Positions 1 through 7,881 are shown, numbered from the stretch's first letter. The stretch is 64,000 bases of DNA from an uncultured Parabacteroides sp. (GCA_937894065.1 CALCST010000023.1:372001-436000); one strand, 5' to 3'. Made by a program: numbers and translations. The notes: generated by a model from the sequence alone, not told the origin.

Positions 1-1219
1 CATGTTTATGATATACAACGAAAAGAGTGTATAATACGTATGTCGTTACACTCAGAATCTCCAGTCGCAATGCAATCTGAGTGTTTCCTGTTCCCGAAAC
101 ACAGAAGAAAAATATAAAAGCCGGAACAGCTATTATATATGAAGAAAGCATAACCCACAGAGAATTAACCGAGGCTTCAATCAGTTCGTGATTGTCCGTA
201 TATATTCCCAACACTTCTTTTGGAAACAAAGCTATCAGCAGCGAAATTGGAAGGACAAAAGCATAGCAAAGTTTTATCATTCTCCGGCAAAGAGGAAGCA
301 CATCGTCGGCTTTCCCGGCACCGATAATATTGCTGACCAATGAGCTGTTTGTCGATGCAAATGCGTTTACGAACATGAAAAGGAATGACGAAATGCTTCG
401 CACCACGTTGGTGATAGCGAGCGGACGCTCACCGTGATGTTCCATTGCCACAAAGAAAATAAACCAGGCAACAAAGGCAAAGCCGTTCTGAATCATCACC
501 CAAATTGATACGCTTAATATCTGTTTCAGCATTTTCCAGTCTATGCGGCTTTTGCGGAACATTCCGTATTTCTTGTAATCTACATACTTGTATGTATAAA
601 TAATGAAGAATATAACAGACACTGCTTCAGAAATTGATGAGGCTATTGCTGCACCCTTTATTCCCAGTTGAGGAAAACCGAATTTACCGAAAATAAGAAT
701 ATAATTCAGAACAATATTTGTTCCGACCATCACAAGCGAATTCGCCGTAAGTGTTTTTGTATTAGTCGTTCCCACATAAAACGCACGGAACATTACGGCA
801 ATGAATGAGAAGAAAAATCCATATATACGCCAGTCGATGTAATCAAGCGTTGCCTGATACACAGCATCAGATTCTATAAGTCCTCGAAGTAGGACAGGAG
901 AGTAGAATCGTGAAAAGCAGAACAGCAGAGTTGCGAAAAACAACAGGAAAACTGAACCCTGAGTGAAAACTTCGCCGATACGTTCGTATTCCTTTTCTCC
1001 ATTTCGTCTTGCCATCAGAACTTGCGCACCAACGCTGAATCCGAAACCGAGCATATAAATTACAAGATAATAGACTCCTGCAAGTGCCGAAGCTCCAAGT
1101 TCCACTTCGCCGACTCTTCCAAGATATGCTGTGTCGGTGAGACTTATTGCATGTTCCATCAATAAACTCATCAGAACCGGAAATGTTATTTTCAGAATCT
1201 CTTTGTTGCTGTATTGCAT
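1..1219 (-). CDS. MATE family efflux transporter (C-terminus beyond window)
   Basis: Inner-membrane cation/drug antiporter of the MATE (NorM/DinF) type. The frame opens at an ATG complementary to 1217-1219 and stays open to base 1. That gives about 406 residues of a protein that is usually 440-460, so only the last helices are outside the window. The first residues (MQYSNKEILKITFPVL) lead straight into helix 1, and the motif GFSVGAQVLMARRNGE follows helix 2, as in other MATE proteins. It is divergent from arsR across an 80-bp gap. A Bacteroides-like -7 box TACCTTTG (complement of 1249-1256) precedes it. The substrate cannot be read from sequence. A link to the arsenic operon is possible from position only. 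Confidence 0.85.
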   Translation of the reverse strand, partial: MQYSNKEILKITFPVLMSLLMEHAISLTDTAYLGRVGEVELGASALAGVYYLVIYMLGFGFSVGAQVLMARRNGEKEYERIGEVFTQGSVFLLFFATLLFCFSRFYSPVLLRGLIESDAVYQATLDYIDWRIYGFFFSFIAVMFRAFYVGTTNTKTLTANSLVMVGTNIVLNYILIFGKFGFPQLGIKGAAIASSISEAVSVIFFIIYTYKYVDYKKYGMFRKSRIDWKMLKQILSVSIWVMIQNGFAFVAWFIFFVAMEHHGERPLAITNVVRSISSFLFMFVNAFASTNSSLVSNIIGAGKADDVLPLCRRMIKLCYAFVLPISLLIALFPKEVLGIYTDNHELIEASVNSLWVMLSSYIIAVPAFIFFFCVSGTGNTQIALRLEILSVTTYVLYTLFVVYHKH

Positions 1220-1274
1220 ATTTGATTGTTTTTAAGTTATGAGGAGCGCAAAGGTACTAATTTTTCAAGTCTGT

Positions 1275-1309
1275 ATTGCATATTAAAATATAATTCGTAA
1301 TTTTGCGAA
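1275..1309 (+). promoter_or_regulatory. arsR promoter with overlapping inverted-repeat operator
   Basis: ATTG at 1275-1278, a 19-bp gap and TAATTTTG at 1298-1305 match the Bacteroides -33/-7 layout. The inverted repeat TTCGTAATTTTGCGAA (1294-1309, TTCG-N8-CGAA) covers the -7 box, where an ArsR repressor would block polymerase. An almost identical 16-mer recurs at 1681-1696. Repressor binding is inferred. Confidence 0.6.
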
Positions 1310-1335
1310 CAACAAACAAGGCGGTTATTGAATAT

Positions 1336-1656
1336 ATGGAAAAGAAATATACAGAAGAACAGGAAAGACTGGCTCGTTTTGCCAAGGCAATGGGACATCC
1401 GGCGCGTATAGCCATACTTCAGTTTCTGGCTTCGCAGGAAAGTTGCTTTTTTGGTGATATTCACGAAGAATTGCCAATAGCAAAAGCAACTGTGTCACAG
1501 CATCTGAAGGAGCTGAAAGATGCGGGACTTATCCAGGGAGAGATTGAAACTCCTAAGGTGAAATACTGTATAAACAGGGAAAACTGGGAAATAGCCCGTA
1601 GAATGTTTGGTGATTTCCTGAAACAAAACTTATCTGAAAAAGAGAGCTGCTGCTGA
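1336..1656 (+). CDS. arsR: ArsR/SmtB-family transcriptional repressor
   Basis: Small winged-helix metalloregulator of 106 residues, expected to repress the downstream arsenic genes until As(III) or an organoarsenical binds. The start of helix 1 (ARFAKAMGHPARIAILQFL) and the recognition helix (AKATVSQHLKELKDAGLI) are typical. Cysteines available for As(III) are C37, one near residue 78 (KYC) and a C-terminal CC pair, so the binding site probably differs from the classical ELCVCD type. I take the ATG at 1336. A TTG 11 codons upstream lies inside the -7 box and cannot be the start. The stop codon falls inside the loop of the terminator hairpin that follows. Confidence 0.88.
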   Translation: MEKKYTEEQERLARFAKAMGHPARIAILQFLASQESCFFGDIHEELPIAKATVSQHLKELKDAGLIQGEIETPKVKYCINRENWEIARRMFGDFLKQNLSEKESCC

Positions 1657-1670
1657 ACGGCTCTTTTTTT
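1643..1670 (+). terminator. Intrinsic terminator at the end of arsR
   Basis: A 5-bp stem AGAGC/GCTCT (1643-1647 and 1660-1664) is followed by seven T residues. The stem begins inside the last arsR codons. It would separate arsR from the permease genes, which have their own promoter/operator just downstream. Confidence 0.6.
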
Positions 1671-1680
1671 GGAATATATG

Positions 1681-1696
1681 TTCGTTGTTTTGCGAA
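1681..1696 (+). promoter_or_regulatory. Second ArsR-type operator upstream of the arsFG-like genes
   Basis: TTCGTTGTTTTGCGAA is 14/16 identical to the repeat over the arsR promoter and has the same TTCG-N8-CGAA symmetry. It overlaps a -7-like TTGTTTTG (1685-1692) and lies about 90 bp upstream of the next start codon. This suggests a second, co-regulated promoter after the arsR terminator. Confidence 0.55.
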
Positions 1697-1715
1697 TAAC
1701 TAACATTAGTGGGAA

Positions 1716-1750
1716 GTTGACAAGGCTTCAGAGACAAGTAGACAAGGAAG
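1716..1750. repeat. GTTGACAAG-family intergenic repeat
   Basis: GTTGACAAGGCTTC followed by AGAGACAAG and GACAAGGAAG. It is one of about fifteen related intergenic units in the window and lies 38 bp upstream of the ATG of the ArsF-like gene. Confidence 0.7.
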
Positions 1751-1788
1751 ATTAAATAAATCACGATAATTCTAAATAATTCAGATAT

Positions 1789-2226
1789 ATGAAAAGGATT
1801 TTGTTTTTATTAGGCTTATGCCTTGCATTCATATCATGCAATATGAATGCTAAAGATGATTCTGCAAAAGCAGCTGAGAAAGAAACAGTCAAAGACCATG
1901 TTGAAGTATTGTATTTTCATGGAAAACAGCGTTGTGCCACTTGCATAGCCATAGAAAACAATGCAAAAGCTGCATTAGAGGAAAATTTCGGTGAGCAGAT
2001 GAAGAATGGTGATGTAGAGTTCAAAGTGATAGACATCAGCAAGGACGAAAATGAGAAGATTGCTGAGAAATATGAAGTTACATGGTCTTCTCTTTTTGTC
2101 GTAAAATATAAAGAAGGAAAGGAAACTTCTGAGAATATGACGGAATTTGCATTCGGAAATGCACGTAAATCTCCCGAAGTGTTCAAGGCTGGAGTGGTGA
2201 GAGTTGTCAATGAAATGCTGAAATAG
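1789..2226 (+). CDS. Thioredoxin-fold lipoprotein, ArsF-like
   Basis: Probable periplasmic redox lipoprotein of 145 residues. A lipobox ends at C17 (LAFISC), a linker rich in Lys, Ala and Glu follows, and then a thioredoxin-like fold with the CATC motif at residues 49-52. Its size and place directly before an ArsG-like permease match the ArsF proteins of Bacteroides, linked to reduction of nitro-aromatic arsenicals such as roxarsone. That role comes from the family, not from anything seen here. It starts the second ars transcription unit, 11 bp before the permease gene. Confidence 0.75.
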   Translation: MKRILFLLGLCLAFISCNMNAKDDSAKAAEKETVKDHVEVLYFHGKQRCATCIAIENNAKAALEENFGEQMKNGDVEFKVIDISKDENEKIAEKYEVTWSSLFVVKYKEGKETSENMTEFAFGNARKSPEVFKAGVVRVVNEMLK

Positions 2227-2236
2227 ACTTATTCCT

Positions 2237-2944
2237 ATGGATTGGTTACAGACATTGTTGGACAACAGTTCTACTCCGTTGCTGACCGCATTCCTTTTGG
2301 GTTTGCTAACGGCACTTTCTCCTTGTCCGCTTGCAACTAATATAGCTGCAATCAGCTTTATTGGAAAAGATATTGAAGATCGTAGAAAGATATTCCGAAA
2401 CGGTTTGCTATATACACTTGGACGTATAATCTCATATTCAGTGTTGGGTATTGTGCTTATAATGATATTGAAGGAAGGTTCAAGTATGTTCGGAGTGCAG
2501 AAGACAATCGGAACTTGGGGTGAACTGGTTATAGGTCCATTACTTATTGCAATCTCGGTTTTTATGCTTTGGGGAGAAAAATTGAATCTTCCAAAATTTG
2601 GCTTCAACGGAAATGCCGAAGGACTTGCAAAAAGAGGTGGATTTGGAGCTTTGCTGATAGGCGTACTTTTTGCATTGGCATTTTGTCCGACAAGTGGAGT
2701 TTTCTATTTCGGAATGCTGATACCGATGTCTGCTACCGCAACAGCCGGCTATTTATTGCCTGTAGTATTTGCTACCGCAACTGCCTTGCCAGTACTTATT
2801 GTTGCCTGGATTCTGGCATTCAGTATGCAGAAGATTGGAGTTTTTTATGGTAAAATGCAGATATTCCAGAAATGGATGAATATCGTGGTTGGGATTATAT
2901 TTCTTGTGGTGGGAATATATTATTGCGGGATTATGTATTTGTAA
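2237..2944 (+). CDS. DsbD-like permease, ArsG-type aromatic arsenical efflux
   Basis: Polytopic membrane protein of 235 residues with about six helices, related to the transmembrane domain of DsbD/CcdA. Two Cys-Pro helix motifs typical of this fold are present: SPCPLATN (about residues 28-35) and FCPTSGVFYFG (about 150-160). These would pass electrons across the membrane or, in ArsG, support export of reduced aromatic arsenicals. It follows the ArsF-like gene by 11 bp. A 16-bp inverted repeat of the GTTGACAAG family separates it from the mini-thioredoxin gene. Confidence 0.75.
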   Translation: MDWLQTLLDNSSTPLLTAFLLGLLTALSPCPLATNIAAISFIGKDIEDRRKIFRNGLLYTLGRIISYSVLGIVLIMILKEGSSMFGVQKTIGTWGELVIGPLLIAISVFMLWGEKLNLPKFGFNGNAEGLAKRGGFGALLIGVLFALAFCPTSGVFYFGMLIPMSATATAGYLLPVVFATATALPVLIVAWILAFSMQKIGVFYGKMQIFQKWMNIVVGIIFLVVGIYYCGIMYL

Positions 2945-2958
2945 ATGATTTATTTGAA

Positions 2959-3022
2959 GTTGACAAGGCTTCAGAGACAAGTTTACAGGGAGAAACAGCT
3001 TTTTACCTGAAGCCTAGTCAAC
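2959..3022. repeat. GTTGACAAG-family hairpin
   Basis: Arms GTTGACAAGGCTTCAG (2959-2974) and CTGAAGCCTAGTCAAC (3007-3022) pair at 15 of 16 positions around a 32-nt loop. The hairpin ends 34 nt upstream of the next start codon, inside the ars operon. Confidence 0.75.
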
Positions 3023-3056
3023 TTGTTAATTAATAACCAACATAAATATAAATAAA

Positions 3057-3290
3057 ATGGAAATCAAAGTATTAGGTCCTGGTTGTGCCAAATGTAAATC
3101 AACCTACAATGCAATTGAGAAAGTAGTAAAGGAAAACAACCTTGATGTGCAACTTAGCAAAGTTGATGATATTATGGAAATTATGAAATATAATATCATG
3201 ACAACACCGGCAGTTGTAGTTGACGGAGTTGTGAGAATCAAAGGCCGTGTTCCTTCAGAGAGCGAAGTGAAAAGTATCCTGGGAATCTGA
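3057..3290 (+). CDS. Small redox-active disulfide (mini-thioredoxin) protein, ArsE-like
   Basis: Cytosolic glutaredoxin/thioredoxin-fold protein of 77 residues with the active site CAKC at 10-13 and the cis-Pro segment TTPAVVVDG at about 50-58. These are hallmarks of the small redox disulfide family found beside ArsP-type permeases. It may recycle a disulfide in ArsC or the permease. It sits 11 bp before the permease gene. ArsE is a name used for similar proteins in Bacteroides ars operons; I assign it only by position. Confidence 0.8.
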   Translation: MEIKVLGPGCAKCKSTYNAIEKVVKENNLDVQLSKVDDIMEIMKYNIMTTPAVVVDGVVRIKGRVPSESEVKSILGI

Positions 3291-3301
3291 TATACAAAGA
3301 C

Positions 3302-4270
3302 ATGATACAGGATTTTGCAGACTGGCTTGTTTATGGAGTGTTTGGACTTAGCGCCGACACTCCGCTTGGAGTTGCCGTAAACTTCTTCTTTTATGACACT
3401 ATAAAGATTCTTATTTTATTGTTCTTTATCAGTGTGCTGATGGGAATTGTCAATGCATATTTCCCGATAGAACGTTTGCGCCAATATCTGGTTACGCACA
3501 AAATGTATGGATTGCAATATCTCCTGGCTTCAGTGTTCGGTGCAATCACTCCATTTTGTTCGTGTTCTTCTATACCTTTATTCATCGGATTTGTGAAAGG
3601 AGGTATTCCTTTGGGAGTGACTTTTGCATTCTTAATCACTTCCCCTTTGGTAAATGAGGTGGCTGTGGCAATGTTCCTTGGTTCATTCGGACTGAAGGTA
3701 ACACTGATTTATGTTATCAGCGGAATTATGCTTGGAGTTATAGGCGGATTTGCGTTGGGCCGTATGCGTTTGGCACCATATCTTAGCGACTGGGTCAAGC
3801 AAATACAGGCAGATTCTTCATCACAGTCATTGGAATGGGAAAAAGACAATACATCCTTTGCCAAACGATTGCCGACAATCGTTGGTGATGCCTGGAAAAT
3901 AGTGAGTGGTGTGTTAGTCTATATACTTATAGGAATTGGTATAGGTGCCTTTATGCATGGATATGTTCCGGAAGGATTTTTCGAGCAATATATGTCGAAA
4001 GACAATTGGTATGCAGTGCCTTTGTCAGTTATTCTTGCAGTACCAATGTATGCAAATGCAGCCGGTATTGTTCCTGTGATAGAAGTATTTGTTGCAAAAG
4101 GAATTCCAATGGGAACAGCGATAGCCTTTATGATGGCAGTTGTTGGACTTTCTCTTCCGGAAGCTACACTGCTTAAGAAGGTTATGACTTGGCGTCTGAT
4201 AGGAATATTTTTCGGAACTGTAGCTTTTTTCATAATTTTGTCGGGCTATTTGTTTAACTATTTATTGTAA
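3302..4270 (+). CDS. DUF318-type permease, ArsP-like
   Basis: Integral membrane protein of 322 residues with 8-10 helices. The family signature TPFCSCSSIPLFIGFV (about 80-95) is followed by SPLVNEVAVAMFLG (about 114-127). A second half-repeat contains VPMYANAAGIVPVIE, the layout expected of a two-fold repeated transporter. ArsP relatives export trivalent methyl or aromatic arsenicals and use the cysteine cluster. Its place between a CxxC thioredoxin and arsC fits that role. Confidence 0.85.
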   Translation: MIQDFADWLVYGVFGLSADTPLGVAVNFFFYDTIKILILLFFISVLMGIVNAYFPIERLRQYLVTHKMYGLQYLLASVFGAITPFCSCSSIPLFIGFVKGGIPLGVTFAFLITSPLVNEVAVAMFLGSFGLKVTLIYVISGIMLGVIGGFALGRMRLAPYLSDWVKQIQADSSSQSLEWEKDNTSFAKRLPTIVGDAWKIVSGVLVYILIGIGIGAFMHGYVPEGFFEQYMSKDNWYAVPLSVILAVPMYANAAGIVPVIEVFVAKGIPMGTAIAFMMAVVGLSLPEATLLKKVMTWRLIGIFFGTVAFFIILSGYLFNYLL

Positions 4271-4312
4271 TAAATGAAGTTTCACAGACACTTTGGTTAA
4301 GATTTTATTTTT

Positions 4313-4343
4313 CTTGTCAACTTGTCTCTGAAGCCTAGTCAAC
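4313..4343. repeat. GTTGACAAG-family repeat (reverse orientation)
   Basis: CTTGTCAACTTGTC plus GAAGCCTAGTCAAC, related to both arms of the hairpin at 2959-3022. It ends 7 nt before the arsC start codon, so it forms most of the arsC leader. Confidence 0.7.
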
Positions 4344-4350
4344 TAACATA

Positions 4351-4764
4351 ATGAAAGTATTGATTCTCTGTACAGGAAACAGTTGCCGAAGTCAGATGGC
4401 TCACGGCTTCTTGCAGTTGTTCGGTAATGATATAGAAGTCTATTCCGGAGGAACAGAACCGGCAGCACAGGTAAACCCAAAGGCTGTTGAAGTAATGAAA
4501 GAGGTAGGAATAGATATCAGCTCACATATTCCTACACATGTAAATACATATCTCGATCAGGAATGGGACTATGTAATAACAGTCTGTGGCGGAGCAAATG
4601 AAAGTTGCCCGGCTTTTCGTGGGAAAGTAGGCAAACGCCTTCATATCGGTTTTGACGATCCGTCTCATGCAACAGGAACACAGGAGTTTATTGATTCTGA
4701 GTTTCATCGTGTGCGTGATGAGATAAAGGAAGCATTTGCCCGTTTTTATGCTTCATGTAAATGA
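4351..4764 (+). CDS. arsC: Arsenate reductase, thioredoxin-coupled LMW-phosphatase type
   Basis: Cytosolic enzyme of 137 residues that reduces arsenate to arsenite. The P-loop CTGNSCR (C7-x5-R13) carries the nucleophilic C7. The redox pair C79 and C86 (VCGGANESC) and the general acid in FDDPSHA (about 101-107) identify the Staphylococcus pI258-type ArsC rather than a plain phosphatase. Length is normal. It is the last gene of the operon. No obvious arsenite pump (Acr3/ArsB) follows, so As(III) produced here must leave by another route. Confidence 0.92.
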   Translation: MKVLILCTGNSCRSQMAHGFLQLFGNDIEVYSGGTEPAAQVNPKAVEVMKEVGIDISSHIPTHVNTYLDQEWDYVITVCGGANESCPAFRGKVGKRLHIGFDDPSHATGTQEFIDSEFHRVRDEIKEAFARFYASCK

Positions 4765-4929
4765 TAGATATTATTTTTTATACTAAGTAAACGAAAAATT
4801 GTATTTATCAAAAATCTATCGAATTAGCCGGAACAGTATCACTTTTATTGAAAATCGACTTTCATGCTAACTCCATAAATCTCGATTTTACCTCTAAAAA
4901 AATAAAATTCCGGCTTTTTCTAATTCTTT

Positions 4930-5373
4930 TCAGGAAATGATTGCAATGACTTTGGTCAGTTATCTAAATCGTTCCATAGTGTCTTCACAATGATTTGGTA
5001 CACTCATTGCAATCTTCTCCTGAAACCATTGTAATCATTTTTTTAACAAATGCTTTTCCTTCCGAAGAATCACCCTTTTCCGTGGTGAAATCCCTAAAAA
5101 TATCACATTTTTTACTCTGGAATGAAGATTTTTATGTTCAAATTCTGAATGATAAAATGTAGTGATACAGCCATTATATCTGTCATAATTTTATTCCTCT
5201 GCAAATATCATTACAATTATCTTTTCTATAGAAAGCAAAACCACGAATATCCTGTCAAATTGTATTTTCTGAATTTCATGAGACTGTCATCTTTTTGAAT
5301 TTTCCGTGATTTGTGCCGAAATAATGGAATCTCAGACGGGTTGGTTTGACAATTTGGTAGGGTGACAAAATGT
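4930..5373. repeat. Long non-coding repeat, copy 1
   Basis: Non-coding DNA between arsC and the BRO-N remnant. It shares ordered blocks with copies at 55961-56720 and 60330-61087: the ATTGCAAT array, then CATTTTTTTAACAA, then a distal block with TTTCATGAGA and GGTGACAAAATG. It is more diverged than the other two and lacks their first 330 bp. Bases 4765-4929 hold only AT-rich sequence with a distant inverted repeat AGCCGGAA/TTCCGGCT (4826-4833, 4908-4915). Confidence 0.6.
4938..5037. repeat. 22-bp periodic palindrome array (ATTGCAAT core), copy 1
   Basis: Five boxes start exactly 22 bp apart at 4940, 4962, 4984, 5006 and 5028: ATTGCAAT, ATCTAAAT, TTCACAAT, ATTGCAAT, ATTGTAAT. The unit is about a 12-bp palindrome plus a 10-bp spacer. 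The same five-box phase recurs at 56296 and 60665. Confidence 0.8.
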
Positions 5374-5428
5374 AAGATTGGAGGGAAGGTAAATCAGTTG
5401 AAGACATATCTGAAAATAGGTTGCACAC

Positions 5429-5484
5429 TTTTTCTAAAAAGCATGCACCCTTTTTGAAAAAAGGATGTATACTTTTTAGAAAGG
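5429..5484. repeat. 22-bp periodic palindrome array (TTTTTnnAAAAA core)
   Basis: Three T-rich/A-rich palindromes start at 5429, 5451 and 5473 (TTTTTCTAAAAA, TTTTTGAAAAAA, TTTTTAGAAAGG). They are separated by 10-bp spacers GCATGCACCC and GGATGTATAC. The array follows long repeat copy 1 by about 55 bp. Confidence 0.75.
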
Positions 5485-5720
5485 CATGTTTTATTCAGTA
5501 TCCACACTTGATTAAGCATAAAAAATCCTTTGTTCATTGTTATGCCAGTTAAAAACATTAACTTTGATAAAAAGAAAAACATTTATGAGCGGAGAAGACT
5601 TAAAGAGACAAACAGGTCTAAATATACCTGATACAGGAAAAGGTAAATATTTGTTGCATTTTTTACAATAGTTCAAAATGAAGGAACAGAAATGCTGAAA
5701 GGCAATAAACGATTTTCATT

Positions 5721-6029
5721 ATGACCAATATAAATAAAATATCCATCCGTTTTTTTGATGACAGAGAAGTTCGTGCCATTTGGGATAACGAAAATTCCAA
5801 ATGGTGGTTTTCTGTACTCGATATTGTAGGAGTGCTTAATGCTCAGGATGATTATACCAAGAATAGAAATTACTGGAAGTATCTGAAAAACAAGCTGAAG
5901 AAAGAGAATAATGAAGTGGTTAGTGTCACTAACCAGTTGAAATTAACTGCACCTGACGGAAAGAAAAGACTTACAGATGTCCTTGATAACTCAGGCGTTT
6001 TTTCTCTAGCAGCATGTTTGATTTCCTAA
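5721..6029 (+). pseudogene. Truncated BRO-N domain (phage antirepressor-like) protein
   Basis: 102 residues covering only the N-terminal DNA-binding BRO domain. FDDREVRAIWDNENSKWWFS and SVLDIVGVLNAQDDY are typical, as is QLKLTAPDGKKRLTDVLDN. Family members are usually 200-300 residues. Here similarity ends at about residue 95 with an unrelated tail (SLAACLIS) and a stop, so it looks like a 3'-truncated remnant. It lies among repeats, next to a 28-codon open frame (5585-5671) that I cannot assign. BRO proteins occur in prophages and mobile elements. Confidence 0.7.
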
Positions 6030-6080
6030 ATGTTTAATATGAAAAAAGATGAATACTCGTAAAAATAAACATAAATAATC

Positions 6081-6596
6081 ATGAGAAAAGCAAGTAGAGA
6101 AATGGACAGTGTCTGGGCATTGGAAGTTATGCGCAAGGCACCATATATAACAGTTAGTTTTACACGTCCGGATGGAAGTGCGTATGGATTGCCGTTGTCA
6201 TTGGCAAGTGTGAGTGATGATGTGTGGTATTTTCATTGCGCTTTGGAAGGAGATAAGCTTGATGCCATTGCTTCGCATCCTGAGGTTTGCCTTTCTGCAG
6301 TTACAAAATGTGCTCCAACTATTGGACCCAAAGATAGTTCTTTTACTATTCAATATCGTTCGGCAATTGCTTTCGGAAAGGCTGAACTTGTAGAGAATGA
6401 CGAGGAAAAAGTGTTGGCATTGCGGGCTATTTGTGAGCGTTTCTTACCAAATCATATGGATGCTTTTGATGATGCTGTGAACAGAAGTCTTGCTAGAACT
6501 GCGGTAGTGAGGATCAGATTGACATCTGCGCCAACAGGTAAACGTAAGCAGTATGATAAGAATGGGGATGAGATGAAATATGGAAGGATGGAGTAG
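6081..6596 (+). CDS. Pyridoxamine-5'-phosphate-oxidase-like flavoprotein, Nim-related
   Basis: Split-barrel flavoprotein of 171 residues. The block GSAYGLPLSLASVSDDVWYF followed by HCALEGDKLDAIASHPEVCL matches the FMN-binding region of the PNPOx-like/NimA family, in which the HSA...G.K.d.l segment lies near residues 50-70. Nim proteins reduce 5-nitroimidazoles to inactive amines. Many chromosomal relatives have no tested activity, so a role in metronidazole tolerance is only a possibility. It stands alone, 50 bp before the acetyltransferase gene, on the same strand. Confidence 0.8.
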   Translation: MRKASREMDSVWALEVMRKAPYITVSFTRPDGSAYGLPLSLASVSDDVWYFHCALEGDKLDAIASHPEVCLSAVTKCAPTIGPKDSSFTIQYRSAIAFGKAELVENDEEKVLALRAICERFLPNHMDAFDDAVNRSLARTAVVRIRLTSAPTGKRKQYDKNGDEMKYGRME

Positions 6597-6649
6597 ATAA
6601 TGGTATATAAACATGTAATTTCGGATTATTGATTTTTTAATATAAATAT

Positions 6650-7216
6650 ATGACAGAACGGGAAAAAATGCTTGCTGGAGAGTTGTATGATTGTGGTGAC
6701 GAACAATTATTAAAACGATGGCATTATGCGAAAAAACTACAATTACAATATAATTCAGCAGATACCACAGATGTGATAACTTTAAATAGAATATTGGATG
6801 AACTGCTTGGAAGTAGGGGAGAAAATGTGTGGATTACTCCTCCTTTTTATGTAGATTATGGTGAGAATATTCATATTGGCAAAAATGTGGAGATAAATAT
6901 GAATTGTGTTTTTCTGGATTGTAATCTAATAACTATAGGTGACTTTTCTGGAATAGGACCTGGAGTACATATTTATACCGTATTTCATCCGATAAATCCC
7001 GATGAACGTATAGATAAAAATAGTAGTTTTTGGAAATCACAAACGGCTCCTGTCAAGATAGGAAAAAATGTTTGGATTGGTGGAGGTAGCATTATATTAC
7101 CTGGAGTGACAATTGGGGATGGAGCGACTGTTGGTGCTGGTAGTGTGGTTACAAAATCTATTCCTTCAAATTGTGTTGCTGTGGGGAATCCTTGTAAGGT
7201 TATAAAGAAATTATGA
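6650..7216 (+). CDS. Sugar O-acetyltransferase (maltose/galactoside acetyltransferase family)
   Basis: Trimeric left-handed beta-helix acyltransferase of 188 residues, the usual length for Maa/LacA. The N-terminal cap MTEREKMLAGELYDCGDEQL is the Mac domain. Hexapeptide repeats run from about residue 70 to 180 (NIHIGKNVEINMN, ITIGDFSGIGPGVHI, VWIGGGSIILPGVTIGDGA). The catalytic His is in YTVFHP, near residue 110. It transfers acetyl from acetyl-CoA to a sugar hydroxyl; the acceptor is unknown. The C-terminus VAVGNPCKVIKKL is complete. Confidence 0.9.
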   Translation: MTEREKMLAGELYDCGDEQLLKRWHYAKKLQLQYNSADTTDVITLNRILDELLGSRGENVWITPPFYVDYGENIHIGKNVEINMNCVFLDCNLITIGDFSGIGPGVHIYTVFHPINPDERIDKNSSFWKSQTAPVKIGKNVWIGGGSIILPGVTIGDGATVGAGSVVTKSIPSNCVAVGNPCKVIKKL

Positions 7217-7238
7217 ATATAAAGAGGCATATAATCCT

Positions 7239-7325
7239 ATGACTGGAAATTTATGGATTTTAGTATTGCTGACAACATTCATTTCTCCTATATTGGTCGG
7301 AAAAATTATTAGGAACAAAAATTAA
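7239..7325 (+). CDS. Possible 28-residue hydrophobic peptide
   Basis: ATG at 7239 opens a 28-codon frame encoding MTGNLWILVLLTTFISPILV and a basic end (RNKN). It has one membrane-spanning segment. An AAAGAGG stretch lies 12 bp upstream and the frame ends 13 bp before the next gene. It could be a real small membrane protein or chance. No family is recognised. Confidence 0.25.
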   Translation: MTGNLWILVLLTTFISPILVGKIIRNKN

Positions 7326-7338
7326 TAGTTATATCTTT

Positions 7339-7875
7339 ATGATATCAGATGAAACAATATTTAAAAACAATCTAAAAGGCAGACTTTCCAAAGCACAAGT
7401 GATGTATTATGCCAAAAGTTTTCATAATGATGAGTATAGCATTTCTTCATTGTGTGACTTGATGTTGTCTTCTTCTGATGAACGTGTTGCATATAATGCC
7501 GCATGGATATTATATCATTTATCTGTAGAGGATAAGAATATGTATTTGAAGCCATTTTACGACAGGATTGTTGATATGGGTATATCTCCAGATATTAAAA
7601 TTCGCCGTGGGCTTGTCCTTTCTACAATTGTTGATATGGTTACAACTGAAAATTTCCGGACCGACCTATATGACTTTTGTATTGTAAAGATGAATGACAG
7701 GAAAGAAAGCGACAGCAGCCGCTCCGTAATGATAAAACTGGCGGCAAAAATGTGTCAGTCTTTTCCGGAACTGGCTGCTGAACTGGCTGTTTGTCTTGAA
7801 ACTCTGAGAGAGGAAACAAAGCCAAGTATTGCTACGGCTTGCAGGAATGCGTTGAAAATATGTGAGAGATTTTGA
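7339..7875 (+). CDS. HEAT-repeat-like cytosolic protein of unknown function
   Basis: 178 residues, all alpha-helical by composition. Alternating helices such as SDERVAYNAAWILYHLS and SPDIKIRRGLVLSTIVDMV recall HEAT/armadillo repeats. There are no catalytic motifs, signal peptide or membrane segments. Small HEAT-like proteins in Bacteroidales are usually annotated as hypothetical; some are related to DNA-alkylation-repair helical proteins, but the key residues cannot be placed here. It is convergent with the lipoprotein gene 6 bp downstream. Confidence 0.7.
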   Translation: MISDETIFKNNLKGRLSKAQVMYYAKSFHNDEYSISSLCDLMLSSSDERVAYNAAWILYHLSVEDKNMYLKPFYDRIVDMGISPDIKIRRGLVLSTIVDMVTTENFRTDLYDFCIVKMNDRKESDSSRSVMIKLAAKMCQSFPELAAELAVCLETLREETKPSIATACRNALKICERF

Positions 7876-7881
7876 ATTTTA

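Noticed and set aside
1303..1335. Upstream TTG start for arsR
   Set aside because: It lies inside the -7 box and operator of the arsR promoter, so it cannot be translated from that transcript.
1975..2607. 210-codon open frame on the minus strand
   Set aside because: It lies opposite the ArsF- and ArsG-like genes and has no recognisable motif.
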